This document shows, piece after piece, positions 7,653 through 14,844 of a DNA stretch of 33,983 bases (positions are counted from its first letter, which is position 1; each line of letters opens with the position of its first letter). This DNA comes from Lachnospiraceae bacterium (GTDB lineage Bacteria; Bacillota; Clostridia; Lachnospirales; Lachnospiraceae): positions 1 through 33,983 of the forward strand of contig JAISSU010000015.1 of the NCBI GenBank assembly GCA_031272985.1, in the 5' to 3' direction. Made by a program: the position numbers and the translations under genes. Under the pieces are notes generated by a model that was not told the DNA's origin, searched no databases, and saw nothing but the letters and a program-made list of their open reading frames with translations.

Positions 7653-10331
7653 ATGATTGCACACGGGGATGAATTGCAAAGTCTTATAACTGCTCTCGGA
7701 AGTGACGAGAAACGTGGTCTTACAAGCGAAAAAGCAGGGAAGCTACAGGAGACCTTTGGCCTTAACAGGCTTGAGGAAAAGAAAAAGAAGGGCTGGTTTC
7801 TGCGATTTTCAGACCAATTTAAGGATGTTATGATTATTATCCTTCTGATTGCGGCAGCGGTGTCTTTTGGAATTACGCTTCATGATCATATTGCCGGTAA
7901 CGGCGAGGAGAGCTATTTCGAGCCGATACTGATTTTGGTCATTGTAATTCTTAATGCCGTGATGGGTGTGGTGCAGGAGAGTAAGGCTGAGAAGGCTTTA
8001 GAGGCGCTTAAGAATCTTTCCGCACCTACCGCTCGCGTGGTCCGCGATGGAAAAGAGTCCATAATCGATGCCTCATTATTGGTTCCGGGAGACATTATAT
8101 TAATAGAAGCGGGTGATTTCGTTCCTGCTGATGCGAGGCTCATTATTTCAGAGAGCCTTAAGTCCGAGGAATCTGCGCTCACGGGTGAATCCGTACCATC
8201 CGAAAAGGATGCTAAGGCAATAGTGGAAGAGGCGGCGCCGCTTGGCGACAGGCACAATATGCTCTATATGGGCTGCGGTATTGCCTACGGGCGCGGCCGC
8301 GCAATCGTTACCGGAACCGGTATGCATACCGAAATGGGTAAAATTGCGACTCTTTTAGCCAGCGAATCCGAAGGGCAGACGCCATTGCAGCAAAAGCTCG
8401 CCTCTTTGGGGAAATATTTGGGCTTTATGGCATTAGCTGCCTGCGCGGTAATATTTGTTATCGGATTACTTAATAAAATGTCGCCTCTTAATATATTTAT
8501 GGTTTCGGTATCTCTCGCGGTTTCGGCAATACCTGAGGGACTCCCAGCTATTGTCACGATTGTGCTCGCTATCGGAGTTCAAAGAATGGTAAAGCGAAAT
8601 GCGATTATCAGGCGGCTCCCGGCGGTCGAGACCTTAGGCAGTGCTTCTGTTATTTGCTCTGATAAAACGGGGACTCTTACCCAGAACAGGATGACGCTTA
8701 CAAAGGCTTTCGTGACCGGAAGAAAAGAGCTCGAGGATATTTCAGAGTCCAATTCCGAGGCCGTAAGGGAGCTTTTACTCTACTCTACACTATGTTGCGA
8801 TGGCAATGTTTCAGTGGAGGGCGAGCAGATAAAGCATCTCGGGGATCCGACAGAGACCGCTATTGTCTACGGCGCTTATCGCAATAATATTGTCAAAGAC
8901 GACATAGAAAAGGCTTACCCGCGTTTAACAGAGATTCCCTTTGATTCCGACAGGAAACTCATGACCACGGTCAATAATATTGACGGTAAAAACATGGTCA
9001 TCGTAAAGGGAGCCTTTGATGTGCTCGCTACGAGGTGTATTGAGGGAGCGATTTCTGCGGCGCAGGACTTTGTAAGCGCCATGGCGGGAGATGCATTAAG
9101 GATTCTGGCGGTAGCATGTAAAGAAATAGATAAAGTTCCTGAAACCCCCACATCCGAAGAGCTTGAGTGCGGGCTTCATTTCTTAGGGCTCTTAGGTATG
9201 ATAGACCCGCCCAGATCTGAGGCAAAGGAGGCGGTTAAGGTCTGCCGCGACGCAGGAATTAAACCGGTCATGATAACGGGGGATCATATATTGACCGCGA
9301 GCGCTATCGCAAAGGAGCTCGGAATCTTCAATGAGGGCGATAAGGCAATCACGGGAGCACAGCTTGAGGCGATGTCCGAGGAAGAATTAAAAGAGGATGT
9401 CAGGAAGATATCGGTCTACGCCAGAGTTTCGCCTTCAGATAAAATCCGCATAGTTCGCGCATGGCAGGATCAGGGTGAGGTCGTAGCCATGACAGGCGAC
9501 GGGGTCAATGACGCACCCGCCCTAAAGGCTGCCGACATCGGCTGCGCAATGGGTATTACGGGAACGGATGTAGCCAAAGGCGCGGCGGATATGACGCTTA
9601 CTGATGATAATTTCGCGACAATCGTGGATGCGGTAAGCGAAGGCCGCGGGATTTATGATGACATCAGAAAAGTCGTCGGATTCCTTCTGGGGACGAATAT
9701 AGGCGAGGTGCTGACGGTATTTTTTGCAATGATACTCTGGCATAAAACACCGCTTGTTTCCATGCAATTACTATGGATAAATCTCGTCACCGATTCACTG
9801 CCGGCGATTACTCTGGGGATGGAAGCGGTCGAAGGCGATGTTATGAAACGCAAACCAAAGCCGAAAAAACAGGGCATTTTTGCAGGAGGCTTAGGTGCAC
9901 AGGTTATCATAGAAGGTATAATGTTTGCTACGCTTACGCTAATCGGTTTTATTTTAGGGCAGAAGCTCGGCGAACCGCATCTGAAAGCCTTGGGATATGG
10001 CGGTGAGGAATTGAGCGAATTGGTTATTAAATACGGCCAGACAATGGCATTCTTTGTACTTTCACTTACACAGATTGTGCAATCCTTCAACAAACGCTCA
10101 AATTACTCGCTTTTCAAGATTGGATTTTTTACTAATAAAAATATGAATCTGGCGGGACTTATTTCGATTGGTTTGATTGCTCTTGTGTTGTTTGTACCTC
10201 CGATAACGGCGATTTTTGAGCTTTGTGCATTGACAAGCGAGCTTTATCTGATTGCCGTAGGCCTCGCTTTTGCACCTCTCCTTTTAGAAGAAATAGCCAA
10301 ACTTACAGGGTTAATTCGCAATAGAATTTGA
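7653..10331 (+). CDS. P-type calcium-transporting ATPase (P2A, PacL/SERCA-like)
   Basis: This 892-residue P-type ATPase exports a cation, most likely Ca2+, across the cytoplasmic membrane. The chain shows the N-terminal cation ATPase domain, the TGES actuator motif (LTGESVPSEKD), and PEGLP in the fourth membrane helix. The phosphorylation site is DKTGTLT with Asp337, and the hinge motif TGDGVND is at 614-620. Residues matching calcium ligands of SERCA are present: Glu in PEGLP, Asn and Glu in GTNIGEVLTVF, and Asn, Thr and Asp in NLVTDSLP. That favours Ca2+ over Na+, K+ or heavy metals, although Mn2+ cannot be excluded. The ribosome-binding site is a modest AAAGGTAAG 10 bases upstream. A MerR-family gene follows but has its own promoter. 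Confidence 0.95.
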   Translation: MIAHGDELQSLITALGSDEKRGLTSEKAGKLQETFGLNRLEEKKKKGWFLRFSDQFKDVMIIILLIAAAVSFGITLHDHIAGNGEESYFEPILILVIVILNAVMGVVQESKAEKALEALKNLSAPTARVVRDGKESIIDASLLVPGDIILIEAGDFVPADARLIISESLKSEESALTGESVPSEKDAKAIVEEAAPLGDRHNMLYMGCGIAYGRGRAIVTGTGMHTEMGKIATLLASESEGQTPLQQKLASLGKYLGFMALAACAVIFVIGLLNKMSPLNIFMVSVSLAVSAIPEGLPAIVTIVLAIGVQRMVKRNAIIRRLPAVETLGSASVICSDKTGTLTQNRMTLTKAFVTGRKELEDISESNSEAVRELLLYSTLCCDGNVSVEGEQIKHLGDPTETAIVYGAYRNNIVKDDIEKAYPRLTEIPFDSDRKLMTTVNNIDGKNMVIVKGAFDVLATRCIEGAISAAQDFVSAMAGDALRILAVACKEIDKVPETPTSEELECGLHFLGLLGMIDPPRSEAKEAVKVCRDAGIKPVMITGDHILTASAIAKELGIFNEGDKAITGAQLEAMSEEELKEDVRKISVYARVSPSDKIRIVRAWQDQGEVVAMTGDGVNDAPALKAADIGCAMGITGTDVAKGAADMTLTDDNFATIVDAVSEGRGIYDDIRKVVGFLLGTNIGEVLTVFFAMILWHKTPLVSMQLLWINLVTDSLPAITLGMEAVEGDVMKRKPKPKKQGIFAGGLGAQVIIEGIMFATLTLIGFILGQKLGEPHLKALGYGGEELSELVIKYGQTMAFFVLSLTQIVQSFNKRSNYSLFKIGFFTNKNMNLAGLISIGLIALVLFVPPITAIFELCALTSELYLIAVGLAFAPLLLEEIAKLTGLIRNRI

Positions 10332-10337
10332 CGGACG

Positions 10338-10353
10338 TTGAAAAATTTTTCAA
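10338..10353. promoter_or_regulatory. 16-base perfect palindrome
   Basis: TTGAAAAATTTTTCAA lies between the ATPase stop and the MerR-gene promoter, 14 bases before the -35 box. It may be a weak AT terminator or an operator. Confidence 0.4.
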
Positions 10354-10367
10354 AAATATAAAATTAA

Positions 10368-10396
10368 TTGAAATAAACCTTTTTTTGAGTTATAAT
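10368..10396 (+). promoter_or_regulatory. strong sigma-A promoter of the MerR-type gene
   Basis: TTGAAA (10368-10373) and TATAAT (10391-10396) are 17 bases apart. The -10 box overlaps the first in-frame ATG (10395), which therefore cannot be the start codon of this transcript. Confidence 0.75.
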
Positions 10397-10436
10397 GAAC
10401 CCATACGATGAGCAAATGAAGAAGGGGGGGCGTTTT

Positions 10437-11243
10437 GTGATAGGAGAAAAATTATTATCTATCAAGAAATTCGCTAAAATCACCGGCATTAAAGAAACTA
10501 CTTTACGCTATTTCGATGAAATGGGACTGTTCTCCCCTATGAAAAAAGGAGACCAGGGTTACCGTTACTATGCGCCGACGCAGATTATTACCATTAATGA
10601 GTTACGACTGTTTAAAGACTTAAGCCTCACTCTTAAGGAGATGTGTCAGATCACGAAGGATAAAACACCTGAGAAGATCCTGCAGGAGTTTGTAAAGAAA
10701 GAGGAGGTCGTCAGAGTCGAACTCGAAAGAATCCGCAGGCAGCATGAGGTTCTCGCTACACGCATTCGTTTGATGCAGATCGGGCAGAATGAAAAGAATA
10801 TTTCCGTCAGAGAGGCCTTTATGGATGAGAGGCACTATGCCTTGGGTCCGAAAAATGATTTCGGCCTTGACTCAAAGTTCTATGACACCTTTATGAATTT
10901 CTGCTCACAGGCTGACAGATATCATATAGATTTGCGCTTCCCGATAGGAGGTCTGTTCGACAGCCTTGAGAATTTCATCGCGAAACCTTCTCAGCCGGAT
11001 TATTATTTCTCGGTGGATCCTGAGGGACCGGAGACGAAACCTGCAGGTAATTTCCTCGTGGCCTACGTGCGCGGTTATTACGGAGAGCCGGGAGATGTGG
11101 CAGAGAGAGTCCAGAAATACATAAAAGAGCGCCATCTGAATACGGAAGGTCCCGTATACATGGTTTATGTGCTGGATGAAATCGCCGAATCAGATCCTGA
11201 TCAGTATTTAGCTCAGGTAACGGTTAAGCTCAAAGACTGGTAA
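10437..11243 (+). CDS. MerR-family transcriptional regulator with GyrI-like effector domain
   Basis: The start is taken as the GTG at 10437 because the in-frame ATG at 10395 overlaps the promoter's -10 box, and a G7-containing ribosome-binding site (10421-10430) lies just upstream of the GTG. The product has 268 residues. The N-terminal winged helix reads SIKKFAKITGIKETTLRYFDEMGLFSP, with the YRYY wing typical of MerR. A dimerisation coiled coil (about 85-120, rich in Glu/Arg/Leu) follows, then a C-terminal GyrI-like or multidrug-binding domain of about 140 residues. No metal-binding cysteine cluster is visible, so a small-molecule ligand is more likely than a metal. Its target is unknown; the palindrome at 10338 is a candidate for autoregulation. 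Confidence 0.88.
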   Translation: MIGEKLLSIKKFAKITGIKETTLRYFDEMGLFSPMKKGDQGYRYYAPTQIITINELRLFKDLSLTLKEMCQITKDKTPEKILQEFVKKEEVVRVELERIRRQHEVLATRIRLMQIGQNEKNISVREAFMDERHYALGPKNDFGLDSKFYDTFMNFCSQADRYHIDLRFPIGGLFDSLENFIAKPSQPDYYFSVDPEGPETKPAGNFLVAYVRGYYGEPGDVAERVQKYIKERHLNTEGPVYMVYVLDEIAESDPDQYLAQVTVKLKDW

Positions 11244-11290
11244 ATAATAAATAATGTATTTTCATGTAGAAAAGTGATAATAATATTACT

Positions 11291-11315
11291 ATCCCGCTCG
11301 CAAGAGCGGGATTTT
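11291..11315 (+). terminator. intrinsic terminator after the MerR-type gene
   Basis: ATCCCGCTC (11291-11299) and GAGCGGGAT (11304-11312) pair perfectly around a GCAA tetraloop. Only four T residues follow, so efficiency may be moderate. Confidence 0.75.
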
Positions 11316-11337
11316 CAGCGCTTGTTATGCACATTGG

Positions 11338-11420
11338 AAAATGAATAATTATAATTAATATTATAAAAAAATCAAAAATTCGATAACTTTTTTTAAATTA
11401 TTTTAAGAATTATTCATTTT
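11338..11420. repeat. AT-rich element with 13-base perfect terminal inverted repeats
   Basis: AAAATGAATAATT (11338-11350) is the exact reverse complement of AATTATTCATTTT (11408-11420). The 57 bases between are almost all A and T. The right repeat ends five bases before the -35 box of the small-RNA promoter. It may be a degenerate miniature element or an upstream promoter element. Confidence 0.6.
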
Positions 11421-11424
11421 TTGC

Positions 11425-11452
11425 TTGACAAACCAAAAAACTATGTTATGAT
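11425..11452 (+). promoter_or_regulatory. promoter of the candidate small RNA
   Basis: TTGACA (11425-11430, perfect) and TATGAT (11447-11452) are separated by 16 bases. No start codon with a ribosome-binding site follows before the terminator at 11601. Confidence 0.65.
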
Positions 11453-11458
11453 AAGTAT

Positions 11459-11643
11459 ATCGAAACGTTCTGTTTATTAGTTGAATATTGAAAGTAAATC
11501 CAAAGGTAAATCCTAACCGCTGAATTTAATACAATATCGCATACAGAATATAATAATTATGACGTTTACTTACATTCGAATAGATGCTCATTCGGAAAGG
11601 CCGCCGTTTCAACATCCCCCCCTCACGGAAACGACGGTTTTTT
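11459..11643 (+). ncRNA. candidate small regulatory RNA, about 185 nt
   Basis: A near-consensus promoter at 11425 and a strong terminator ending at 11643 bound a segment without a plausible protein gene. Several helices can be drawn. TTCTGT (11468-11473) pairs with ACAGAA (11543-11548), extended by AAACG/CGTTT (11463-11467 with 11563-11567). Inside, ATATTG (11485-11490) pairs with CAATAT (11532-11537). CGAAT/ATTCG (11577-11594) forms a hairpin. The terminator loop carries seven consecutive C residues (11616-11622), a feature of Firmicute trans-acting small RNAs that bind G-rich ribosome-binding sites. The length also suits 6S RNA, but I cannot recognise its consensus. The 5' end is inferred from the promoter only. 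Confidence 0.5.
11601..11643 (+). terminator. intrinsic terminator with C7 loop
   Basis: CCGCCGTTTC (11601-11610) pairs with GAAACGACGG (11628-11637) with a single C-A mismatch. The 17-base loop contains C7, and six T residues follow (11638-11643). Confidence 0.8.
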
Positions 11644-11714
11644 CCTGTCCATTTTTAGCAGTTTTACTCTTGCAATGAGAGCGACTCTGTGGTATCCTGT
11701 CAAAGTCACACCAA

Positions 11715-11786
11715 GGCGCAGTAGCCAAGTGGTAAGGCAAGGGTCTGCAAAACCCTCACGCACCGGTTCAAATCCGGTCTGCGCCT
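11715..11786 (+). tRNA. tRNA-Cys (anticodon GCA)
   Basis: GGCGCAG (11715-11721) pairs with CTGCGCC (11779-11785), and the discriminator is T, the usual cysteine identity base. The anticodon loop CTGCAAA sits between AGGGT and ACCCT. The T arm is ACCGG-TTCAAAT-CCGGT. The CCA end is not encoded. Confidence 0.97.
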
Positions 11787-11858
11787 TTAAGAGGTTGGTT
11801 TCGGCGAAACAGAGAAATTTTCAGAAATGGAAAATTTTTGTTCGCTGTGCGGGAAAAG

Positions 11859-11930
11859 TTATCCACATTGCCCGAAATAAGTTTTGACGCGATTGTGTCT
11901 GTTTTTCGTGATTTATCCACATTATCCACA
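11859..11930 (+). promoter_or_regulatory. cluster of three perfect DnaA boxes
   Basis: The nonamer TTATCCACA occurs exactly at 11859-11867, 11913-11921 and 11922-11930, all on the same strand; the last two abut head to tail. A reverse-strand site with two mismatches lies at 11948-11956. The surrounding 11787-12025 holds no gene that I can support. These could be a DnaA-titration or reactivation site, or DnaA control of the next gene. Confidence 0.8.
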
Positions 11931-12135
11931 TTAAAAGATTCGTTTTAAGTGGATTACTATTTATCGGAAACAAACTTATGTTTTGTGCAGTTCTAATAAA
12001 TTTACGTTTTTCAACAAAAACATACTTGACAAAATCCGTAGTTTATGAGCTGATATAAAGGTAAAAAAACTAAAAATTAAGAAGAAAACTTTTATTTACG
12101 AATCAGTCAGATAAAGCCGTGAAAGGAGAATTAAA

Positions 12136-12345
12136 ATGGCAAAAATCACAAAAGATATGACGATAGGTGAAATATTGAGCGTAGATTTTAATGTAGCACC
12201 GCTTTTACTCGAAGTCGGTATGCATTGTCTGGGATGTCCTGCTTCACAGGGAGAGACATTAGAAGAGGCTGCCATGGTTCATGGAGTAGACGCTGATTTA
12301 TTAGAAGAGAAGATCAATGCCTTCCTCGGGGCGCAGGTAGCATAA
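12136..12345 (+). CDS. DUF1858 / hybrid-cluster-associated redox disulfide domain protein
   Basis: This 69-residue protein is one DUF1858 domain. Recognisable features are MTIGEIL near the N-terminus, the [10 protein letters not shown] block with Cys31 and Cys34, then GETLEEAA and an L..KINAFL C-terminal helix. The CxGC pair is the proposed redox disulfide that gives the family its name; its biochemical role is not established. AAAGGAG lies eight bases before the ATG. A TTGACA at 12026-12031 suggests a promoter about 100 bases upstream, although the matching -10 box is weak. The cluster of DnaA boxes lies between tRNA-Cys and this promoter. A hairpin at 12384 ends the unit. Confidence 0.92.
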   Translation: MAKITKDMTIGEILSVDFNVAPLLLEVGMHCLGCPASQGETLEEAAMVHGVDADLLEEKINAFLGAQVA

Positions 12346-12383
12346 AAAAGGTAACATATAAGGTAACATGAAGTAACATGAAA

Positions 12384-12409
12384 AAACAGGATCTTTAGCG
12401 ATCCTGTTT
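12384..12409. terminator. bidirectional terminator between DUF1858 gene and mecA
   Basis: AAACAGGATC (12384-12393) and GATCCTGTTT (12400-12409) form a perfect 10-pair stem with a six-base loop. On the minus strand the stem is followed by further T residues, so it is strongest for mecA transcripts. Upstream, GTAACAT is repeated three times at 11-12 base spacing (about 12352-12379). Confidence 0.8.
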
Positions 12410-12470
12410 CAAAGTCTGCCTGTATAAAAGTCTGCCCGTCTCAAAGGCTACCTGTTTCAAAGACTAACAT
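12407..12470. repeat. degenerate 16-base tandem repeat, four units
   Basis: Units at 12407, 12423, 12439 and 12455 share the core AAAGnCTnnC: TTTCAAAGTCTGCCTG, TATAAAAGTCTGCCCG, TCTCAAAGGCTACCTG and TTTCAAAGACTAACAT. The first unit starts in the terminator stem and the last ends on the stop codon of mecA. Confidence 0.75.
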
Positions 12471-13231
12471 CATACCGCCGCGAGATACCTTATGGCATTC
12501 GAGGGGACTATAGTCTCACAATGCTCCTCTAAATACGCCAGAACCGCTCCGTTTGACTGTTCACTGGAGCCGTATTCGGATAGCATATTGCAGAAGCGGT
12601 TAAAGTCGTCCTCAGTATGCGGATTCTGTGTGAGGGCGAGGAAGTATATATTATAACGTCCGTCCTTATACAGGGTATTGGCTCCGTCGTACATGGGCGC
12701 AAGCAGTCGCGCTGCCTCTAATACACCGTCTAAATTAATAAAGGAGAACAGCCTGAGGTTCGATTTCGAAGAGCTTTTGCCGGTTTTGCCTGTATCGCTT
12801 CCGTTTTGCTTATTAGCTTCTTTGCTCTGGGCTTCCTTTGCCGCGATTATTTCTTTAACTGACTCGAGAATGTCCGCGATGGACTCTGCGCCCTCGAGCT
12901 TTTCGGGCAAATTCTTCGGTATCTGTTCATTATCATTACCCTGATAGGGGGCAAATCGTGAAAAGCGGGTATCCAGTTCCTCCGGATCTTCCACTTTGGT
13001 AATAGTCAATACGATAGAATCGGAAGACGCCGGTACGGCTTCAATCATAAGTGGCATATTTTCCACCTCAAAACCGTATTCAAAAGCCGCCTGCTCTATC
13101 ATATCGTGGAATAGGCTTTTAGCTTTGTCCGTGCCATAAGCAAGCTCTGAAAGACGAATCTGTCTGGCGGCAAGGTCAGCACGTGTCAAAGTACAGCGTA
13201 TTTGATTGTCACTCAGTTTTTCTATCTTCAT
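12470..13231 (-). CDS. mecA: MecA-family ClpC adaptor protein
   Basis: The start chosen gives MKIEKLSDNQIRCTLTRADL, which matches the beginning of MecA proteins. The upstream ATG at 13270 lies between the -35 and -10 boxes and cannot be used. The 253-residue protein has the N-terminal substrate-binding domain with LFHDMIEQAAFEYGFEVENMPLMIEA-type sequence and SSDSIVLTITKVEDPEE (about 60-85). A charged Ser/Lys/Gly-rich linker follows (about 125-155), then the C-terminal ClpC-binding domain from about 158 on. MecA delivers substrates to the ClpCP protease, and in Bacillus these include the competence regulator ComK. No competence gene is nearby. It is transcribed alone from the promoter at 13253-13281. 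Confidence 0.9.
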   Translation of the reverse strand: MKIEKLSDNQIRCTLTRADLAARQIRLSELAYGTDKAKSLFHDMIEQAAFEYGFEVENMPLMIEAVPASSDSIVLTITKVEDPEELDTRFSRFAPYQGNDNEQIPKNLPEKLEGAESIADILESVKEIIAAKEAQSKEANKQNGSDTGKTGKSSSKSNLRLFSFINLDGVLEAARLLAPMYDGANTLYKDGRYNIYFLALTQNPHTEDDFNRFCNMLSEYGSSEQSNGAVLAYLEEHCETIVPSNAIRYLAAV

Positions 13232-13252
13232 AGTCATCACTTCCTTTGGGAC

Positions 13253-13281
13253 ATTATAACACAACCGCATGGAGTATACAA
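13253..13281 (-). promoter_or_regulatory. promoter of mecA
   Basis: On the minus strand TTGTAT (13281-13276) and TATAAT (13258-13253) are 17 bases apart, leaving a leader of only about 15 bases before the ATG. Confidence 0.75.
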
Positions 13282-13411
13282 TAAGTTAAAAAATTTGCTT
13301 CATTTATGACAAAATTGTGTTATGATTAGTAAGAAGAAAAGCGGAGAAAACGGTACTTTTATAAAATGAATATTTATAGAATTATCGATTAAAAAACAAG
13401 GAGGAAAGGTA

Positions 13412-14686
13412 ATGGGTCTTATCAAAGCGATTGTGGGAGCCGCCGGAAGTTCATTAGCCGATTCATGGCGCGATTATTTCTATTGCGAAGCACTGGAGAC
13501 AGACGTATTGGTCACAAAGGGGGTAAAAAGAGTAGGGGAAAAGTCCTCGAATACGAAGGCGAGTGATAATATCATAAGCAATGGTTCCGTTATTGCCGTT
13601 AATGAAGGTCAGTGTATGATTCTCGTGGATCAGGGAAAGGTCAGCGAGGTTTGTGCCGAGCCGGGTGAATTTACCTACGACACTTCGACAGAGCCGAGCC
13701 TTTTTTACGGTAAACTCGGAGAGCAGATTGTCAATACCTTCAAGCAAATCGGCAGGAGGTTCACTTTCGGAGGGGATACCGCAAAGGATCAGAGGATTTA
13801 TTATGTCAATACAAAGGAAATTCTCGGAAATAAATATGGTACACAAAATCCGGTACCTTTCCGAGTAATTGACAGGAACATCGGGCTGGATGTCGATGTG
13901 ACGATTCGCGTAAACGGTGAATATTCATATAGGATTGTCGATCCGATTCTTTTCTATACTAATGTATGCGCCAATGTCCCATCCGATTACAGGCGCGACG
14001 CCATTGACAGTATGTTAAAGACAGAACTTTTGACAGCGCTGCAGCCCGCATTTGCAAAGCTCTCCGAGCAGGGCGTCAGATATAGTATGCTGCCCGCACA
14101 CACGACGGAGATTGCCCAGGCGCTAAATGAGATTCTCTCTGCGCAGTGGAGGGAGCTACGCGGCATTGCGGTAGCGTCATTTGGTATTAATTCCGTAACA
14201 GCCCCGCCGGAAGACGAGGAGATGATTAAGGAATTACAAAAGACTGCTGTTTTGCGAGATCCTTCTATGGCTGCCGCCACATTGGTCGGAGCTCAAAGCG
14301 AAGCTATGAAGGGTGCCGCTAATAATGCGGGAGGGGCGATGCTGGGATTCATGGGACTTAGCATGGCGCAGACCGCAGGAGGAGCAAATGCGCAGAATCT
14401 TTATAATATGGGACAAACCCAAGGCGGACAGGTTCCGCCAGCGGGAGCGGTTCCGCCTCAGGGACAGACGAGCGCCGGAGTTGTAGGAGGCGTTGCGGCT
14501 ACGGCACCTGCCACATGGACCTGCGAATGCGGAAAGTCAGATAATATCGGAAATTTCTGTCAGGAATGCGGAAAGCCGAAACCGGCAGTATTAGCTACCG
14601 CCTGCCCTAAATGCGGCTGGCAGGTGACTACACCCGGGAATCCACCGAAATTCTGTCCGGAATGCGGAGAGGCATTTCCGAGATAG
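13412..14686 (+). CDS. SPFH-domain protein with C-terminal double zinc ribbon (YdjI-like)
   Basis: AAGGAGGAAAGG just upstream of the ATG gives a very strong ribosome-binding site. The first 290 residues are a prohibitin/stomatin-like SPFH (virion-core-like) domain, as in Bacillus subtilis YdjI: it opens MGLIKAIVGAAGSSLADSWR, and includes NGSVIAVNEGQCMILVDQG and VPFRVIDRNIGLDVDVTIRVNG stretches. A Gly/Ala/Gln-rich linker (about 295-365) separates it from two Cys4 modules, CECGK...FCQECG and CPKCG...FCPECG, at about 370-422. Such proteins are often found with phage-shock or membrane-stress proteins (family knowledge). The 3' end of the gene has been duplicated in tandem. Confidence 0.88.
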   Translation: MGLIKAIVGAAGSSLADSWRDYFYCEALETDVLVTKGVKRVGEKSSNTKASDNIISNGSVIAVNEGQCMILVDQGKVSEVCAEPGEFTYDTSTEPSLFYGKLGEQIVNTFKQIGRRFTFGGDTAKDQRIYYVNTKEILGNKYGTQNPVPFRVIDRNIGLDVDVTIRVNGEYSYRIVDPILFYTNVCANVPSDYRRDAIDSMLKTELLTALQPAFAKLSEQGVRYSMLPAHTTEIAQALNEILSAQWRELRGIAVASFGINSVTAPPEDEEMIKELQKTAVLRDPSMAAATLVGAQSEAMKGAANNAGGAMLGFMGLSMAQTAGGANAQNLYNMGQTQGGQVPPAGAVPPQGQTSAGVVGGVAATAPATWTCECGKSDNIGNFCQECGKPKPAVLATACPKCGWQVTTPGNPPKFCPECGEAFPR

Positions 14687-14789
14687 GAGTGTGAGATATT
14701 AAATAATGGTATTAGATAAGTCTGTCCGGAGTGGGCAGAGGCATTTCCGAGATAGGAGTGCGAGTTATTAAATAATGTTATTAATAATA
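14652..14789. repeat. 69-base tandem duplication of the SPFH gene 3' end
   Basis: Bases 14652-14720 (last codons for the zinc ribbon, the stop and 34 bases beyond) are repeated at 14721-14789 without internal gaps and with only about six differences in the first 60 bases. The second copy lies outside the reading frame in use and has lost Cys codons of the CPECG motif. Confidence 0.85.
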
Positions 14790-14793
14790 GAAG

Positions 14794-14817
14794 CAGGGCG
14801 CCCGGTAAGGCGTCCTG
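14794..14817. terminator. hairpin between convergent SPFH and uppP genes
   Basis: CAGGGCGCC (14794-14802) pairs with GGCGTCCTG (14809-14817) with one G-T pair. The T-runs are poor on both strands, so it is a likely but not certain bidirectional terminator. Confidence 0.6.
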
Positions 14818-14844
14818 TATTAAAAGGGAAGTTCCTCTAAAAAA

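Noticed and set aside
9653..10093. Minus-strand 146-residue frame within the Ca2+ ATPase gene
   Set aside because: It is antisense to conserved transmembrane and phosphorylation-domain codons, with no ribosome-binding site or recognisable domain.
11787..12000. Chromosomal origin of replication at the DnaA-box cluster
   Set aside because: None of the usual origin neighbours (dnaA, dnaN, recF, gyrB, rpmH) are present and there is no clear AT-rich unwinding element with more boxes.
13463..13846. Minus-strand 127-residue frame within the SPFH gene
   Set aside because: It lies wholly opposite a strongly supported gene, has no ribosome-binding site and shows no family features; it is a shadow frame.
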